Assembly: GCA_015350385.1 (NCBI GenBank)
Contig: WNKI01000001.1
Span: 8,211,689-8,275,688 of the forward strand
Direction: 5' to 3'
DNA length: 64,000 nt
Source of the DNA: Aculops lycopersici
Lineage: Eukaryota > Arthropoda > Arachnida > Trombidiformes > Eriophyidae
Below, piece by piece: positions 38,830-50,376 of the stretch. The notes beneath the pieces are model-generated. The model was not told the DNA's origin. It saw only the letters and a program-made list of their open reading frames with translations, and ran no database searches. Position 1 is the stretch's first letter; each line of letters opens with the position of its first letter. The translations under genes and the position numbers were made by a program.

Positions 38830-40404
38830 ATGAATATGGCCTCATCAACACTTAAGACCCCTGTCCTGCTCAAGAGCAAGTTGGATCGAGTTCATCACAT
38901 ACTCGAGGATGCAAACAAAAGGCTCCAGGAAGAGGCAAACAAGCATGAAATTTTTACCACCAAAACAAGTGCTGGAAATTCATCATTTAAACAAAGCACC
39001 TATGACAACTCTATGCCAAATGACTTAATCAGAACAATCAGCGACATTACAACTCTAAAATCAGTATTAGCCTGCCCAATATTTAATAGAATTGTCAATG
39101 TGACTGACTCACTGGATCAATTATCCTACGATCTCAACTTGCACCCATCAATTGGTCCCGCAGACATTAACATCGACGCAAATGGCGAGCTCATTTTGGC
39201 TCCTCCCATTGAATTATCAGCACTCAACAACCATTCACCCCAAATATCGAGCCCACGAGATAGTGGAGCTTCATCATATCAATCACAGGCAACGAAGGAA
39301 TTCTCGAACGCAACCGAGGAGGTTGATGGTGCCATAGACATTCATAATGATTCAAATTTGGAGAGCATGGAGCAGGAACTTGTGGCCCCCGAGATGGAGC
39401 ATATCGAAGTTACGCTAGAGAAGGATGACAATGGACTTGGTATCACCATCGCGGGTTACACATGTGAAACAACGGAAATCTCAGGTGTATTTATCAAAAA
39501 CATAACACCAAACAGTCCCGCAGATCGGTGCGGTAAGATCCGTTTGCTGGATCAAATATTTGCCGTTAATGGAAGGGAATTATTGGGTTATAGCAATCCG
39601 GATGCAGTCAATGCGTTGCGACAAACTGGAAAGGTAGTGACTTTGAGGCTTATGCGCTACTTAGCAGAGAACAAGTACAAGAGACTGCAAGATGCCCTCG
39701 CTAATGCACTTCCACGTGAGCTACCCGGAACGAACCTCCGAGATTCTCCTGTGAAGATGGCCTACGTATCAAAGACTGATACTGCTAAATCCACGGAGCA
39801 ATTTTCGAGTTACAAGAGTTCATCCAATGCCAACGAACCAAACAATGAGCAACCTATGACTAGAGTTGCAGACATCGTATCATCCATCGAGAGATCAAAC
39901 GAGCAACCCATAAGTCCGGTTGCGCGAAATCATTTTGCTGTACCAAGTGAGCGAGCTCCAACATCAAGAGTCATAGAGACCAAACAAGGTGCTCGCAATA
40001 CCATTGACCTGAAGTCACCTGTAAATCGCACTGTGGCTCCCGCATCTGCACCAGTCTCTTACGAGCGGCCGGGTGCCAATGAGACTTCCAGGCTTCACTT
40101 GGACGAACCCGAATGGGAATCAAAAGCTCAAATTGTCGAACTCACTAAGGACAACCAACAGGGACTCGGCTTCACGGTGAAGGACTACGCAAATCCCAAG
40201 GATACCTCGCAATCTATAATCATGATAACTCACATTGCTGAAGGAGGAGTTGCCGAGAGAAATGGTGAGCTTTCTGTTGGAGATCTATTGATCTTTGTCG
40301 ACGACACAAGTTTGGAAGGAGCCAGTTTAGCGGAAACCGTGAAGGCACTAAAGCGAGCTAGTGGTCGGGTCAGATTAGGAGTTTTGAAAGTAAAAACTTC
40401 CTAA
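38830..40404 (+). CDS. Patj: PATJ-like polarity scaffold: L27 plus two PDZ domains
   Basis: Adaptor of the Crumbs-Stardust (PALS1)-PATJ apical polarity complex. Intronless, 524 residues from the ATG at 38830. L27-like helices at about 75-105 (LACPIFNRIVNVTDSLDQLSYDLNLHPSIGPADI) match the PATJ N-terminus, which binds Pals1. The first PDZ (about 191-283: DDNGLGITIAGYTCETTEISGVFIK ... GKVVTLRLMRYL) corresponds to PDZ2 of fly Patj. The second (about 432-520: NQQGLGFTVKDY, AEGGVAERNGELSVGDLLIFV) resembles a later PATJ/MPDZ PDZ with GLGF. Fly Patj has four PDZ domains and vertebrate PATJ ten, so PDZ1 and others are absent. AATAAA at 40470-40475. Confidence 0.85.
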   Translation: MNMASSTLKTPVLLKSKLDRVHHILEDANKRLQEEANKHEIFTTKTSAGNSSFKQSTYDNSMPNDLIRTISDITTLKSVLACPIFNRIVNVTDSLDQLSYDLNLHPSIGPADINIDANGELILAPPIELSALNNHSPQISSPRDSGASSYQSQATKEFSNATEEVDGAIDIHNDSNLESMEQELVAPEMEHIEVTLEKDDNGLGITIAGYTCETTEISGVFIKNITPNSPADRCGKIRLLDQIFAVNGRELLGYSNPDAVNALRQTGKVVTLRLMRYLAENKYKRLQDALANALPRELPGTNLRDSPVKMAYVSKTDTAKSTEQFSSYKSSSNANEPNNEQPMTRVADIVSSIERSNEQPISPVARNHFAVPSERAPTSRVIETKQGARNTIDLKSPVNRTVAPASAPVSYERPGANETSRLHLDEPEWESKAQIVELTKDNQQGLGFTVKDYANPKDTSQSIIMITHIAEGGVAERNGELSVGDLLIFVDDTSLEGASLAETVKALKRASGRVRLGVLKVKTS

Positions 40405-40552
40405 ATATTAAACACATAATTATTAAAGATACTTTTTAGGGAGAAATTTGTACCACCAAGATCTGAATTAATAAACAACGCACATGTTAAACTAAGCATA
40501 CATATGATTACCATATCATCAGGTCTCATCTCAAACTGAACATTTACTTATA

Positions 40553-42127
40553 TTACAAACAACCACGTGTAGATTCCACAAAGCAGCCCACTGCTCCAAA
40601 GTATCCCTCGTGTTCTAGGAATAGTGCTTTAATCGCTCCTTTAGACCAGTAGTTGACTGCATATGATAGTAATTTCATACTCAACTGGTTTACTCTTAAG
40701 AAATTGCCTATAAAAACAACCCGATCGATGCCCTCGTTCGCGGCGCACATTCTAGCAATAGATCCGATGTTGATGGTAACCATCTCAAGCAAGGCTCTAG
40801 CTAGATCCTCTCTCTTAACTTGCATTCTCTTTTCGGCTGAGTTCATGTGACCAAAGTTGCTGGCCACGGTGTCTCCACTTAAATTGAACTTTGGATAATC
40901 TCCGCCGTAGATATCCTTGACCAACTTATCGATTTTGCTCGAGGATCCAGCTTTGGCCAATTTGATGGCCTCATCGAACGAGTAACACTGCGTAAGTAGG
41001 GAGCATAAACCTAAAAATGTACCGCCCCCAATACTGGATCCACTAATTCGACTATATGAGGTCGAGGAGTAAACAGCCAGAATGCTCACACCGGAACCAA
41101 TGTTGACCACCAAGTAGGGATATGGACGGCTAAAATCGTAGGGCACCTTTACGCACTTGATGTCATCCAGGGGATCCTCTAAAAAGTAACACTCTCTATC
41201 TGAGTTATACTTATCGATATAATGAATTCCATAGATTATAGAGTCTAATTCATCGGTTTTGTGTATAGTGATACCTAAATTCTGTCTTATATCCTGTTCA
41301 AATTTGCACGCGCCACCACCGGTTGCACAGACGGTGCGCACGGTCTCAGCAAATCTCTTGCTCTTGGCCATGGATAAAAATTCGGGCATCTCAGAGGTGG
41401 CAAAGCGAATGAAGTGCAATGAACCCGGTCTACCATTAATGATACAATTGGACATTTCCAAATGCGAGTCCCTCTTACCTGTGGTACCGTATGGTTTCGA
41501 AGACATCAAGTACCTGCGTATCCTCCTTAGCGTAACCCTTTCTTGGACTGTCGCCTCTTTTGGATCAAAGAAGACGACCTTCACGAGGGTTCCTCCCACG
41601 TCGATTCCAAACCAGGGCATATGCTTGTTGCATATCGGCTTGTGATTTTCGCCTAAGCTGACTAGTTTATGATTAGGGGTAATCTTTGGCCTCTGGTGTT
41701 GCTGTTGTCGTTGATGATATGATTGTGCTAATTTGTGTTGATTTGTTGAGTCTTCTTCATCCTTTAAGATTTCGTCATTGTTATTGTTATCATTACCATT
41801 ATTTCTATCGTTATTTTTATTGCTATTGTTGTTGTTTTGATACTGAACCTTCCTGCAACTGGTGTCACGGGAACTCTCAAAAGTTGCAGGCGTCACATCG
41901 TTGGAGTTGCAAATGCATTCAACAAACTTGTGTGATCCAATCAGCTCAACTCCATTATCCTGACTGATGGGCTTGTTGTCGGTATTGTTATTGCTATTGT
42001 TATCGTTTGAGCATTTGATTCGCTTTACTTGCTCCATCTTGGACTTCGATCTAGTTCGATGGTTTTCCTGGTGATCCTTCATAGCTTCCTTTAGCTGTCC
42101 CACGCAACAAGTGTTAACAGGTGCCAT
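40553..42127 (-). CDS. PANK: Pantothenate kinase (fumble-like)
   Basis: Phosphorylates pantothenate, the committed step of coenzyme A synthesis. Intronless, 524 residues. The first 170 residues are Asn/Gln/Lys-rich low complexity with Cys pairs, absent from minimal PANKs. The catalytic core begins at WFGIDVGGTLVKVVFFDP (ATP-binding Gly loop). CATGGGACKFEQD holds the region of the catalytic acid, YLVVNIGSGVSILAV the second phosphate loop, ISGSSIGGGTFLGL the pantothenate site, and VASNFGHM, NIGSIARMCA, RVVFIGNFLR and EHEGYFGAVG close the fold. These match eukaryotic type II PANK throughout. Its 5' side opens into the 8 kb non-coding region shared with the chitin-binding gene. Confidence 0.94.
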   Translation of the reverse strand: MAPVNTCCVGQLKEAMKDHQENHRTRSKSKMEQVKRIKCSNDNNSNNNTDNKPISQDNGVELIGSHKFVECICNSNDVTPATFESSRDTSCRKVQYQNNNNSNKNNDRNNGNDNNNNDEILKDEEDSTNQHKLAQSYHQRQQQHQRPKITPNHKLVSLGENHKPICNKHMPWFGIDVGGTLVKVVFFDPKEATVQERVTLRRIRRYLMSSKPYGTTGKRDSHLEMSNCIINGRPGSLHFIRFATSEMPEFLSMAKSKRFAETVRTVCATGGGACKFEQDIRQNLGITIHKTDELDSIIYGIHYIDKYNSDRECYFLEDPLDDIKCVKVPYDFSRPYPYLVVNIGSGVSILAVYSSTSYSRISGSSIGGGTFLGLCSLLTQCYSFDEAIKLAKAGSSSKIDKLVKDIYGGDYPKFNLSGDTVASNFGHMNSAEKRMQVKREDLARALLEMVTINIGSIARMCAANEGIDRVVFIGNFLRVNQLSMKLLSYAVNYWSKGAIKALFLEHEGYFGAVGCFVESTRGCL

Positions 42128-42228
42128 GAATCTTCAAGTAGTTTGGTTCTGTTATCACTTAGTCCAGGTTAGTTAATAGTGACTCTATGGGTGTCTTAGC
42201 AGAAACTCAATGGTCTCGCCGGGTGCTC

Positions 42229-42244
42229 TAGCTAAGCTTAGCTA
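42229..42244. repeat. 16 bp perfect palindrome
   Basis: TAGCTAAGCTTAGCTA, centred 110 bases upstream of the PANK start codon. Confidence 0.85.
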
Positions 42245-45200
42245 AACGCCAAAACAAATTACGTCGCTCAATTCATGACAATAAATAGTCAATAGTGAGT
42301 CACGAATTATGACCAACCAACCAACCAGCCGAGTAATAGTTGCGCTTGACATTTGTTGTTGGTTAAACTACCAATGCAGCTGCCGTTGGTGTTAGTTAAT
42401 TAATGTGTTGGCTTAATTGGTGTCTTATAATGCTAGTACTAGTATCGCCGCTACTGCTACTCATCGTGTCAATTATTGTTGTTGTCATCGTTGCCCACTA
42501 CCATCAACTTCAGCTCTCATGTAGACTTACTGTCACTAAAACCACCTCTCAACTCTTGACTCTCCCCCTCTCTATTTCTATCTCTTTCTCTCTGCTACTC
42601 TAATGCATTATCATCCCCTCTGCATAATACCAACAACAACTATGGCCATCTTAATTACATTGCGACATACAACTGATATTGCCCGACCACTTTGCAACGG
42701 AATAGATTGTCACAGGGTAGTGATTCTTCTTGTTGTTTCTATTGCTACTATAGTGGTGGTGGTCGTCGAAGCCGCTGCAGATGAGAAGCTACGCAACCAC
42801 TTGTATGTGTCGTTTGATCTAACGCCACTCCAGTCGCAACTTCCACTGCTACCCTCAACTGGCTAACACCGGTTTGCGCCTGCCGCTGCCTAGTGTCGCT
42901 CCGTTCGACGTTCGTTGATCCAATTTCTCGTTAGTCGGCCACTTGTTAGAATATTGTATAGTAAATTATCGTGTCACTGTATAGCTAACTCACACAGACG
43001 GAGAGAGATAGAGAGAGACTTACTTTCGGCAACTCGTTGCTTGTGATACACTGTCCTGCTTGTTACATAGAGACGAATACAAACAGAGACTTTCAGTTCC
43101 AGTTATCGGAACCAAAAGCACAATTGCTTGCCACTCGGCCAACTAAATGATAGTGATATGTTTTTTCTGCTTTCTGGTGAGGCTGAAGCTCATGGTGCTT
43201 CTAGCGTGTCGCAAGGAAAACTACGTAAATGGTTATGGCCACTAAATGGTAGTTGTAAGAGAGTACATTGGATTATAAGAATGAACATCAACCAACATTG
43301 AGTGTAGTTTGAATACAACAGAATGCGTTAGAAAGCAAACAAATGCACACTTTCACTGCATGATCAAGCAAGTTGCTTGACGAATTGATGGTAAAATAAA
43401 TGGATGTTAGAATACAGAGACCAAGGACCAGCTACGTCGAGCAAGGGGCTACCAGTTGAGCATTCATCATGAGCATGACTAAGATGAAAGTTCCCATCTT
43501 GTCGCAATGATCTCGACGCGTTCAACAGGTGGTTGACTTAATGTTGGCGAAATGGACACATTTCTTTCATTCGGTTTCAACGCACATTATTTCTATACCT
43601 AGAGTTCAAGTGATGTGTCGTCGGGTGCGAATTCGACGTCGAATGAAGAGTTGCATAATTTTTTACTTGTTCATTTGATCAACCTGGAGAAAATGCGGTC
43701 CCCTCAACAAGTGGCCTGAACCGAGAGTTCGCGCGCCCATTCGTGTGCAGCACAACAGCTTGTTGGACTGGGCATGGATTTGAAATGATAATTGCATTCG
43801 TACTTACGGTAAGCACATTTGGGACGCTTATACGCCACTTGAAGCGACAAGAGATGAGAGATCGCTATGCGGAACATAATGTAAGTTTTGTTCCAAACAC
43901 GCGCCAGAAAGATCAACTATCACCCAGAGGATCTTAAAATAATTTCGTAACAAACAAAATATTGATATAATGGTTGGAAAAAAGTGAAAAGAAATTTCCA
44001 TTTGATAAAGAGTACCTCTGAAGAATACTCTCCAAATTTTCATCACGTTCCATTCAGGCAGAGAGACGCACACAGGAAGTAATGAAAAGAGCAAGCGAGT
44101 GAATGGGATATTGTTGTGCTCGGTTAGTCTTAGTTAGTCTAGTGCCTCACTACAGCTAAGCTAGTTGTGCAACTTACTCAGACTCTCATCTAACGGGCAT
44201 TGTCATTTATCAAATTAAAAACAAGTTGTTATTGGGACGGATTACGCCACTTGGGTGGCGCCGAAAACTATGCGGTGCTTTACGGATTTTCGAGTGCAAA
44301 GAGGCCACTCACTTGAAGATTATTTCTCTCTTTCTATTGGCTATCATTAGTGATAGTGGTAGTTGAATTCTCAGTTAGATAGGTTAACCATTGTGTGCCT
44401 CCCACTGAGCAAAGAAACAGACAGAGACGACGAGAGAAGTTCCTCGATCAACAGGAGCGATTACCGTTGGGTTGTAATTGTTTCCTACTCGTAGTTCCAA
44501 TCGTAGACAGCAGCTAGTGAGTGTTTGTAATGCCTTTCAATTCGTTTATCAGATAGTAGATAGTTTGTTAGCTCACTCAACTTGATTAGCCTGTTTGTTA
44601 GCTGTAGAGTCGAATCAAGAGATGCAAGTTGGTTGGGTGAAGACTAGAGGCAAAGACTAGAGGCGAGTCGCTTAGCTAATGCAGGTAATCGACTAGCAAG
44701 CTAACAATCTAACTGACTGACTACTGGCTGCTCAGTCTTGTGTCGCGCGCTACACCACCACCGACGCCGTTTTCGCGTAATCATACCTGAACTTGTGCAA
44801 CCACTTGTGGCTCTCTATCCAACTTGCTACGTACCATACACAGAGAGCTGTTGCTTTGGCGACAACTTCCACGGCAACAGGATCGAGAGCACGCCGAGAT
44901 CTCCAGTTGCTCTTCAGACTTCAGTCAAAATGTTTCGACAAACTAAAGACCAGTCTCTCGGACGGTCGGCCCACACTAGTAAATGTGCATTTTTTTATCT
45001 ATTTATACGCCTCGTCATCGTCGCATGAGTTTTCATCAGCATGAGACTCGATGATATCATCAAGGGCAATTTGTGGTGGTGCTCGTGCTTTTGCTGCTTA
45101 ATCAAGTAGAAAAACACCAAACCAAGACTCCACTTGGTTTTGGTTGCTGCCGCCGCCGCGGCTTCTACTCGAAAACCTTTCTACTGACTATGTTTCTCAT

Positions 45201-45609
45201 TATAAAGAGAAAATAAGAGATTTGTCATCTTAAACTGGCGCCAGTACCACACCAATTGGTCGCGCGATGATGTTCGAGCAACAGGTTATTGTTGTTGTTT
45301 TCTTTCTAAAACACTCTCGACTATCATTGCAGCCGGTGGTTGTATGCCTCCGGCGAGCGAGTGAGCAGGTAAACGAAATTACAAACAACCTCGTCAGCCA
45401 CAGCCACAACCACAACCACAACTACAGCCGCCGCCAGGTTGGCCTCGAGTTTTGCAGCGGCGATGGTGGCAACTTCCAATTGACGACATCATGAGTTTTC
45501 TCGAGAACTTGTAATTGATAGTGCACCTTTGAGTTTGTAAGTTTGTCAAGTGAATGGAAGCAAGCTTTTATCTTGACGCCTGACTTATCATATCCCTCAA
45601 TCGGTGATC

Positions 45610-45629
45610 GACAGACAGACAGACAGACG
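45610..45629. repeat. (GACA)n microsatellite
   Basis: Five tandem GACA units in non-coding DNA. Confidence 0.8.
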
Positions 45630-47881
45630 AGGCTACGGTCGTAGTTTAACTTGAGGTCGCGGGTGGCCTTTTGGTGGAGGTGTTTACGGTAATGACTAGC
45701 GCTATGTGTTCTCGAGGTGTCACTGTGCGCTTAAGTTTGCTCGATTCGATAGGACCAATCAGAACACATTATAAGGTGAACTTTACCTTTGGGTTGCGTT
45801 GGTTGAGAATAGGAGTAAAATTATGTCAGCAACATGGCAAGCGGCGGCGCAGTCGCCTGAGTGCCTACACAATCTTCGTGCACGCGCTATGGCGCAACAA
45901 GTGGCTTGTGGCGCCCATTCTATTATTGCCATAAACAATTGATTGCTGGTTGGTGGCAATCCGAACAACAAACAATTTGCCTTTAAACAACTAAAAGTGG
46001 TGATCAGGTTAGTTTAGCCAGCTAGTTTAGTTACAATTTTTACTTGAATCCCAATTTAAAATGGTAAAATTTCCTCATTTTAGTATGAGTAGAGAAAAAC
46101 ACTGGAAGAAGACAATTACAGCACTCGAGGCATGAGCAGACAGAGGAGGCCACCCAAATCGGGCTCATAAAATTCCAACACCCCCAGGTTTTGAGTAAAC
46201 CAGCGCCATCAACGCTGCCGTCGCCACCGGGCTAGCTTGATAGAGAGCCAGAGGAGCTGCGGTAATAATATTAATGATCGCCACAAAGTTAAACGGAAGC
46301 TCTCTCTTGATTGTCTATGTGTTTATTTCGCTCACTTCTCCTAGTGTTTACTTTCCCTCCCTAACACTTTTCTTCTCTATGTGTCTCGAACATTTATGTG
46401 TGATTGTTTTTGCTAGTGTTTCAAGTGTTTCGCTGGAAAAGGTTACTCTCGGCGGCAAGTGAAACAGCGGCAGATATTACGTAGAACTCGCGCAGATCTA
46501 AACAATCGCACAAGTGTTTGCCAGTTGATGGCTCACTCGCTCGCTCGATGCTGCAACCTGGCAAATTTCAGCCAGACAACCAGCCTTAGTCTTGGTCGTG
46601 GTCTCGAACCTCGTCGTCACTGTCTCTGCCTTCATCTCGTTGATCGTCGTTTTGTTTTTGCCGCTCTGCTGGAATCAGAGTTTGCAAATCAAACGCTCGG
46701 CGGCTCGGATAAAATGCTCAGCTCAATTTATAACTACCGAGGGATACTTTTGTTTGTTTTTCCTCGCTCTCGCTCTCTGTCTCTTTATCACTACCCTAGT
46801 CAACGGAAGCTAACTACCACGACCACGAATTCAATGGTTGGCCTTTCTGATTGTGCCGAATGCGCGGCACTTTGCCAACTCTCCCGCGCCGACGCCGCGC
46901 TAACCATAACGATCGCGAGGGTAGAATGAGGAGAGAAAAAACACTTCTCAAGCTTCGACAATAACCAACCACAAGGTTACCACTCGCAAAGCGCTACTTT
47001 TCTTTTTTTATTTTGATGTTGATGTTGTTTTTGTTGTTGCCACGCCACTGTTGTTGAGGCAACTTATATCATGGCCTCATAAATACAAGGCGCCTACGAG
47101 GAAGAGAGAGAGAGACGAACTCGCTCGGCTAACGAAGATTCAACAACAGGTAGTTCACCTGTGCAAGCGCTTCGCGTTGCTCGCACACAAGCGAACACCT
47201 CAACAAATGGTAATGGTTCGCCATTCGCTACCATCCATTAGCTACTCTCTCTCCCTAGAACTTTTCTCCAATAGCCGAGGCTCGAGAGTCTAAAAAAGAA
47301 ATTCCAAATATGATGAGCGAGTTGCGAGTTCACCATGAATAATTTGTACCCATTCCCCGTGCGTCAATGTGCCGCGCCGATTGCCACACTCTTACCAATC
47401 CTCAAAGGTTTAACCTGTAACTAAGGTGTCTGCGTTAAGCCTAAAACGTGGGGAGCAAAAAGGGCAAACATGGAGCATCGCCACGGTGGCCGTCTGCACA
47501 CGTCTAGCTTATCTTGGTTGCAGTCGGTGGTTGTGGAGGCTAGAAAGTATTCGTGATGCACGCGACGATCCAAATTAAGCATTCATTTTTTCGTCTCCCA
47601 TTTTGCCACGATATCTTGGCGCCCCGATCAATCAATAACAAAACTCGGGAGGCAATCGATTTGTTTGTTTACTGTCCCTCTCTCCTTTTCGGTCGGTCTC
47701 GTTTTGCTTAAGGTCAGAATCATTGTGTGAAAAATACAACAAATTGATTAATATTCACCTGCCCTTGCAGAATGTATGAGCAGATCGCTCAAATCGTTCA
47801 GCGATGCCGCTTTACCTCCCACCTGAACGCCAATTTAAACTCGCTACAATCATCGATTAAGTAGCAACAGGTGGATCTTGG

Positions 47882-47910
47882 CTGACGTCGGTGGGCCCTA
47901 CCGATGTCAG
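47882..47910. repeat. Hairpin-forming inverted repeat, 11 bp stem
   Basis: CTGACGTCGGT (47882-47892) pairs with ACCGATGTCAG (47900-47910) with one G-T wobble around GGGCCCT. Outer GGTGGA/TCCACC segments at about 47871 and 47922 could extend it. Confidence 0.75.
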
Positions 47911-48391
47911 GGTAGCGGGTGTTCCACCGGATGGCTAAGATTTCCATTTTGTATCTTCCCTGTGTCTAGTTGAACCTTTGGGAGGGTGGAAACCGATGAC
48001 GCCAGCTCTTGCAAGGGATGGCTACTGAAACTTGTAGTCTGTAGCTTGTAGAGAGATTTTTTGGGTAAAAAATTCACGTGATTGTTTTGTCGCGTCGTGG
48101 ATGCTAGATGTACAAGTGGAAAGACGGCATTTTGATCGACGCACGAGCAAAAAGCGCCAAGTGGGGAAACAATTAAGCATTCAAAAGTCGACGTTGCTGC
48201 ACTTCCGCTACTGTGGTCCCCGTAGCTACTACTGCTGCAGTGGTGCCAAAAAACTCGATGTGAATATTGAAATTTCTCGCCGCCACTTGCCTGTTTTTGT
48301 TATATTGGGGTACTGCTCATAAATAAAGTAACTTATTAGCCCACGAGATTGAGGTGTAGCAAGGAGTTAGAAAACGACGGTCGCCCTACAA

Positions 48392-48412
48392 GCTACCAGC
48401 GCAACTGGTAGC
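48392..48412. repeat. Inverted repeat, 8 bp arms
   Basis: GCTACCAG and CTGGTAGC separated by CGCAA. Confidence 0.75.
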
Positions 48413-50376
48413 CGATTAGCTCTGGTAATCCCGTTACCTGGTTAGCTTATAGCAAGCCAACAATCACACTGGAAGAAGATCGTCGTCTCTCTATCTATCT
48501 GTCTACCTGCTTATCTGGCAGACAAACAGGTAAGCTGGCAGGTAAACTGGCTACTGCCTGCAGTCACAGTGAGTGGTAATTCAAGTGGCAAGACTCCCGC
48601 TAGCAGTGTGAGTTTCACTTTTTGCACTGGTAGTCAGGTAAAGAAGCGAACAGGAGAAAAGACATTCAATCCTAAAGTAGGAGACTCTTTCTGTCTCACA
48701 GGATCAATTGTTGTTCACTGACTCAGTGAATATCTTTCTCATTTAACTAAATTAGCTTGTTGGTAATTATTTTCTCTCATTTAATTTGGTTACCTGAGAG
48801 TGTCTTTTTCTAGGTAACTTTTCCATCTTGTTTTCTCTTGTGTCGTGCTGTGCTGCCAGATTGGCGCACGAGATTTAGACTTTTTGTTCACACACTTGCT
48901 CGAAGTTCGAACACTCATCTTGCACAACGGAAATTTGTACGATATGTTTGCTCACTCAACTCTCACTCGCTCTCTCGCTCTCTCGCAAACACAATGCAAT
49001 GAGCTTCGCACCACAGACAAGTTACACGTGTTGCGCGCGCGCTGTAGACGCAAATTCGAGCTGCGACAGGTATCCTTTGGCTGCGCGAGGCCGCGCCCCC
49101 TCTCTGCCATGAACACACACAACCACTGTCTAGATGAGCTCTTTGCGCATGCGGAGTTCAAAGAGCTCGCCGGAAGTAATAGTGACTGCGGGTTTTGCAG
49201 ACAATGCCGAGGATGTCGCTCGTGGCGCAACAACAACAACCACCACTAGAGTCACCGTTGAGGACGACGACGACAAATCAATTTTCCAACTTCGAGTTGA
49301 GAGGAGGAGGGTTTTTGTGGGGGCGGCGTCAGGTAAGTGCCGCGAGTTTGATGGCTACGCGGAGTTTTTCTCAAGAACTCCGCTGCTGACTCATTAGCCT
49401 CCACTAGAGGACTGCGAAAGTCCACAATGTTTGCGCCGCGCTCAACTCTCCCCCTATCCTTCTGTCTCTCTCGCCCGTCTACGTGCTCAACACTCTCCTC
49501 TTGTCGTTGCTGTTGCCGCGACGGTTTGGTGGCAATGGCAACCTGTTGCTCATGGTTGCCTCAAGCTTGAAACCTAGCGAAGGGCTAGCATCTGGTCGTC
49601 TCCCTCCAAGCTCACCTTTAAGGTTCTGGCGCAACAGCAACGACGACGGCGTCCTCGGACGACGCAAAGGGGGAGACTCAGTGCTATCAAATTCTCGACG
49701 TTTTTACTGAGGTAAAAGGAGGAAGGAAGAGGAATTAATTGATAATTTGCACAAATTTATTCCAGCCCTAGCCACCTGTTATTTTAGTTTTTAACCCCAG
49801 TCACTCGGATCGTTAGTTAGTTTGCTAGTTTGTTTGTTCATTAGTGTGGGAGAGCATTAGAGTTCGCGCATCATAAACAAGTTGTCTGGTCTGCTGAGGA
49901 CCCAAGGTGCGCCCATCGTTATCCTCATCGTTGTATGTTTGCAACGTCAGGAAGCATCACTATTGCTCTGGCGCATTGATTGCAATCGTCTTGCTCCCGG
50001 TAAGCCACCCAAAGTATGTGAGGATCCCCCTCTCCGATTTAAGTTTTGGATCTCGGCTTCGACGATCATAACTGATAGTATTAGTTAGTAGTACTAGTAG
50101 TAGTATTAGCGGTTGTAGTGGAATCAGGTAGATAGAGGAGGCAACCAATCTGAACGAGGAATCAAAACGAAGCCAGTTAAATTGGAAACCAATAGCAAGT
50201 TATCCGTTCAATCGAGTCCTCAAAGTCGAAGGGCCAACATCACTTATTCTTTTTTAGTATCGACATCATCATCATTTAGTGAGATATCAGGTAGTTATAG
50301 TTTGTTTCAACACCAACAATAGTAATCATAATAATAGAACACCAGCTAGTTTGTTATTAGTCTATAGTGAATCAAG

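Larger units (their letters stand above)
42128..50376. promoter_or_regulatory. 8.2 kb non-coding region between PANK and the chitin-binding gene
   Basis: Largest gene-poor stretch. Many open frames of 60-160 codons occur on both strands, but none has recognisable sequence or consistent codon pattern. Visible elements: a 16 bp palindrome at 42229-42244, (GACA)n at 45610-45629, hairpins at 47882-47910 and 48392-48412, GA/TC-rich patches, and an unusual density of CAGGTA/TACCTG hexamers from 44.7 to 50.3 kb. Donor-like CAG|GTAAG at 49330 and 48527 and acceptor-like pyrimidine-AG sites allow non-coding leader exons of the downstream gene. I found no recognised microRNA or tRNA. Confidence 0.5.

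Noticed and set aside
42403..49710. Many 60-160 codon open frames on both strands
   Set aside because: No family sequence, frequent overlap between strands, no ATG in several, and codon content shaped by GA/TC and CAN repeats. Treated as regulatory or leader DNA.
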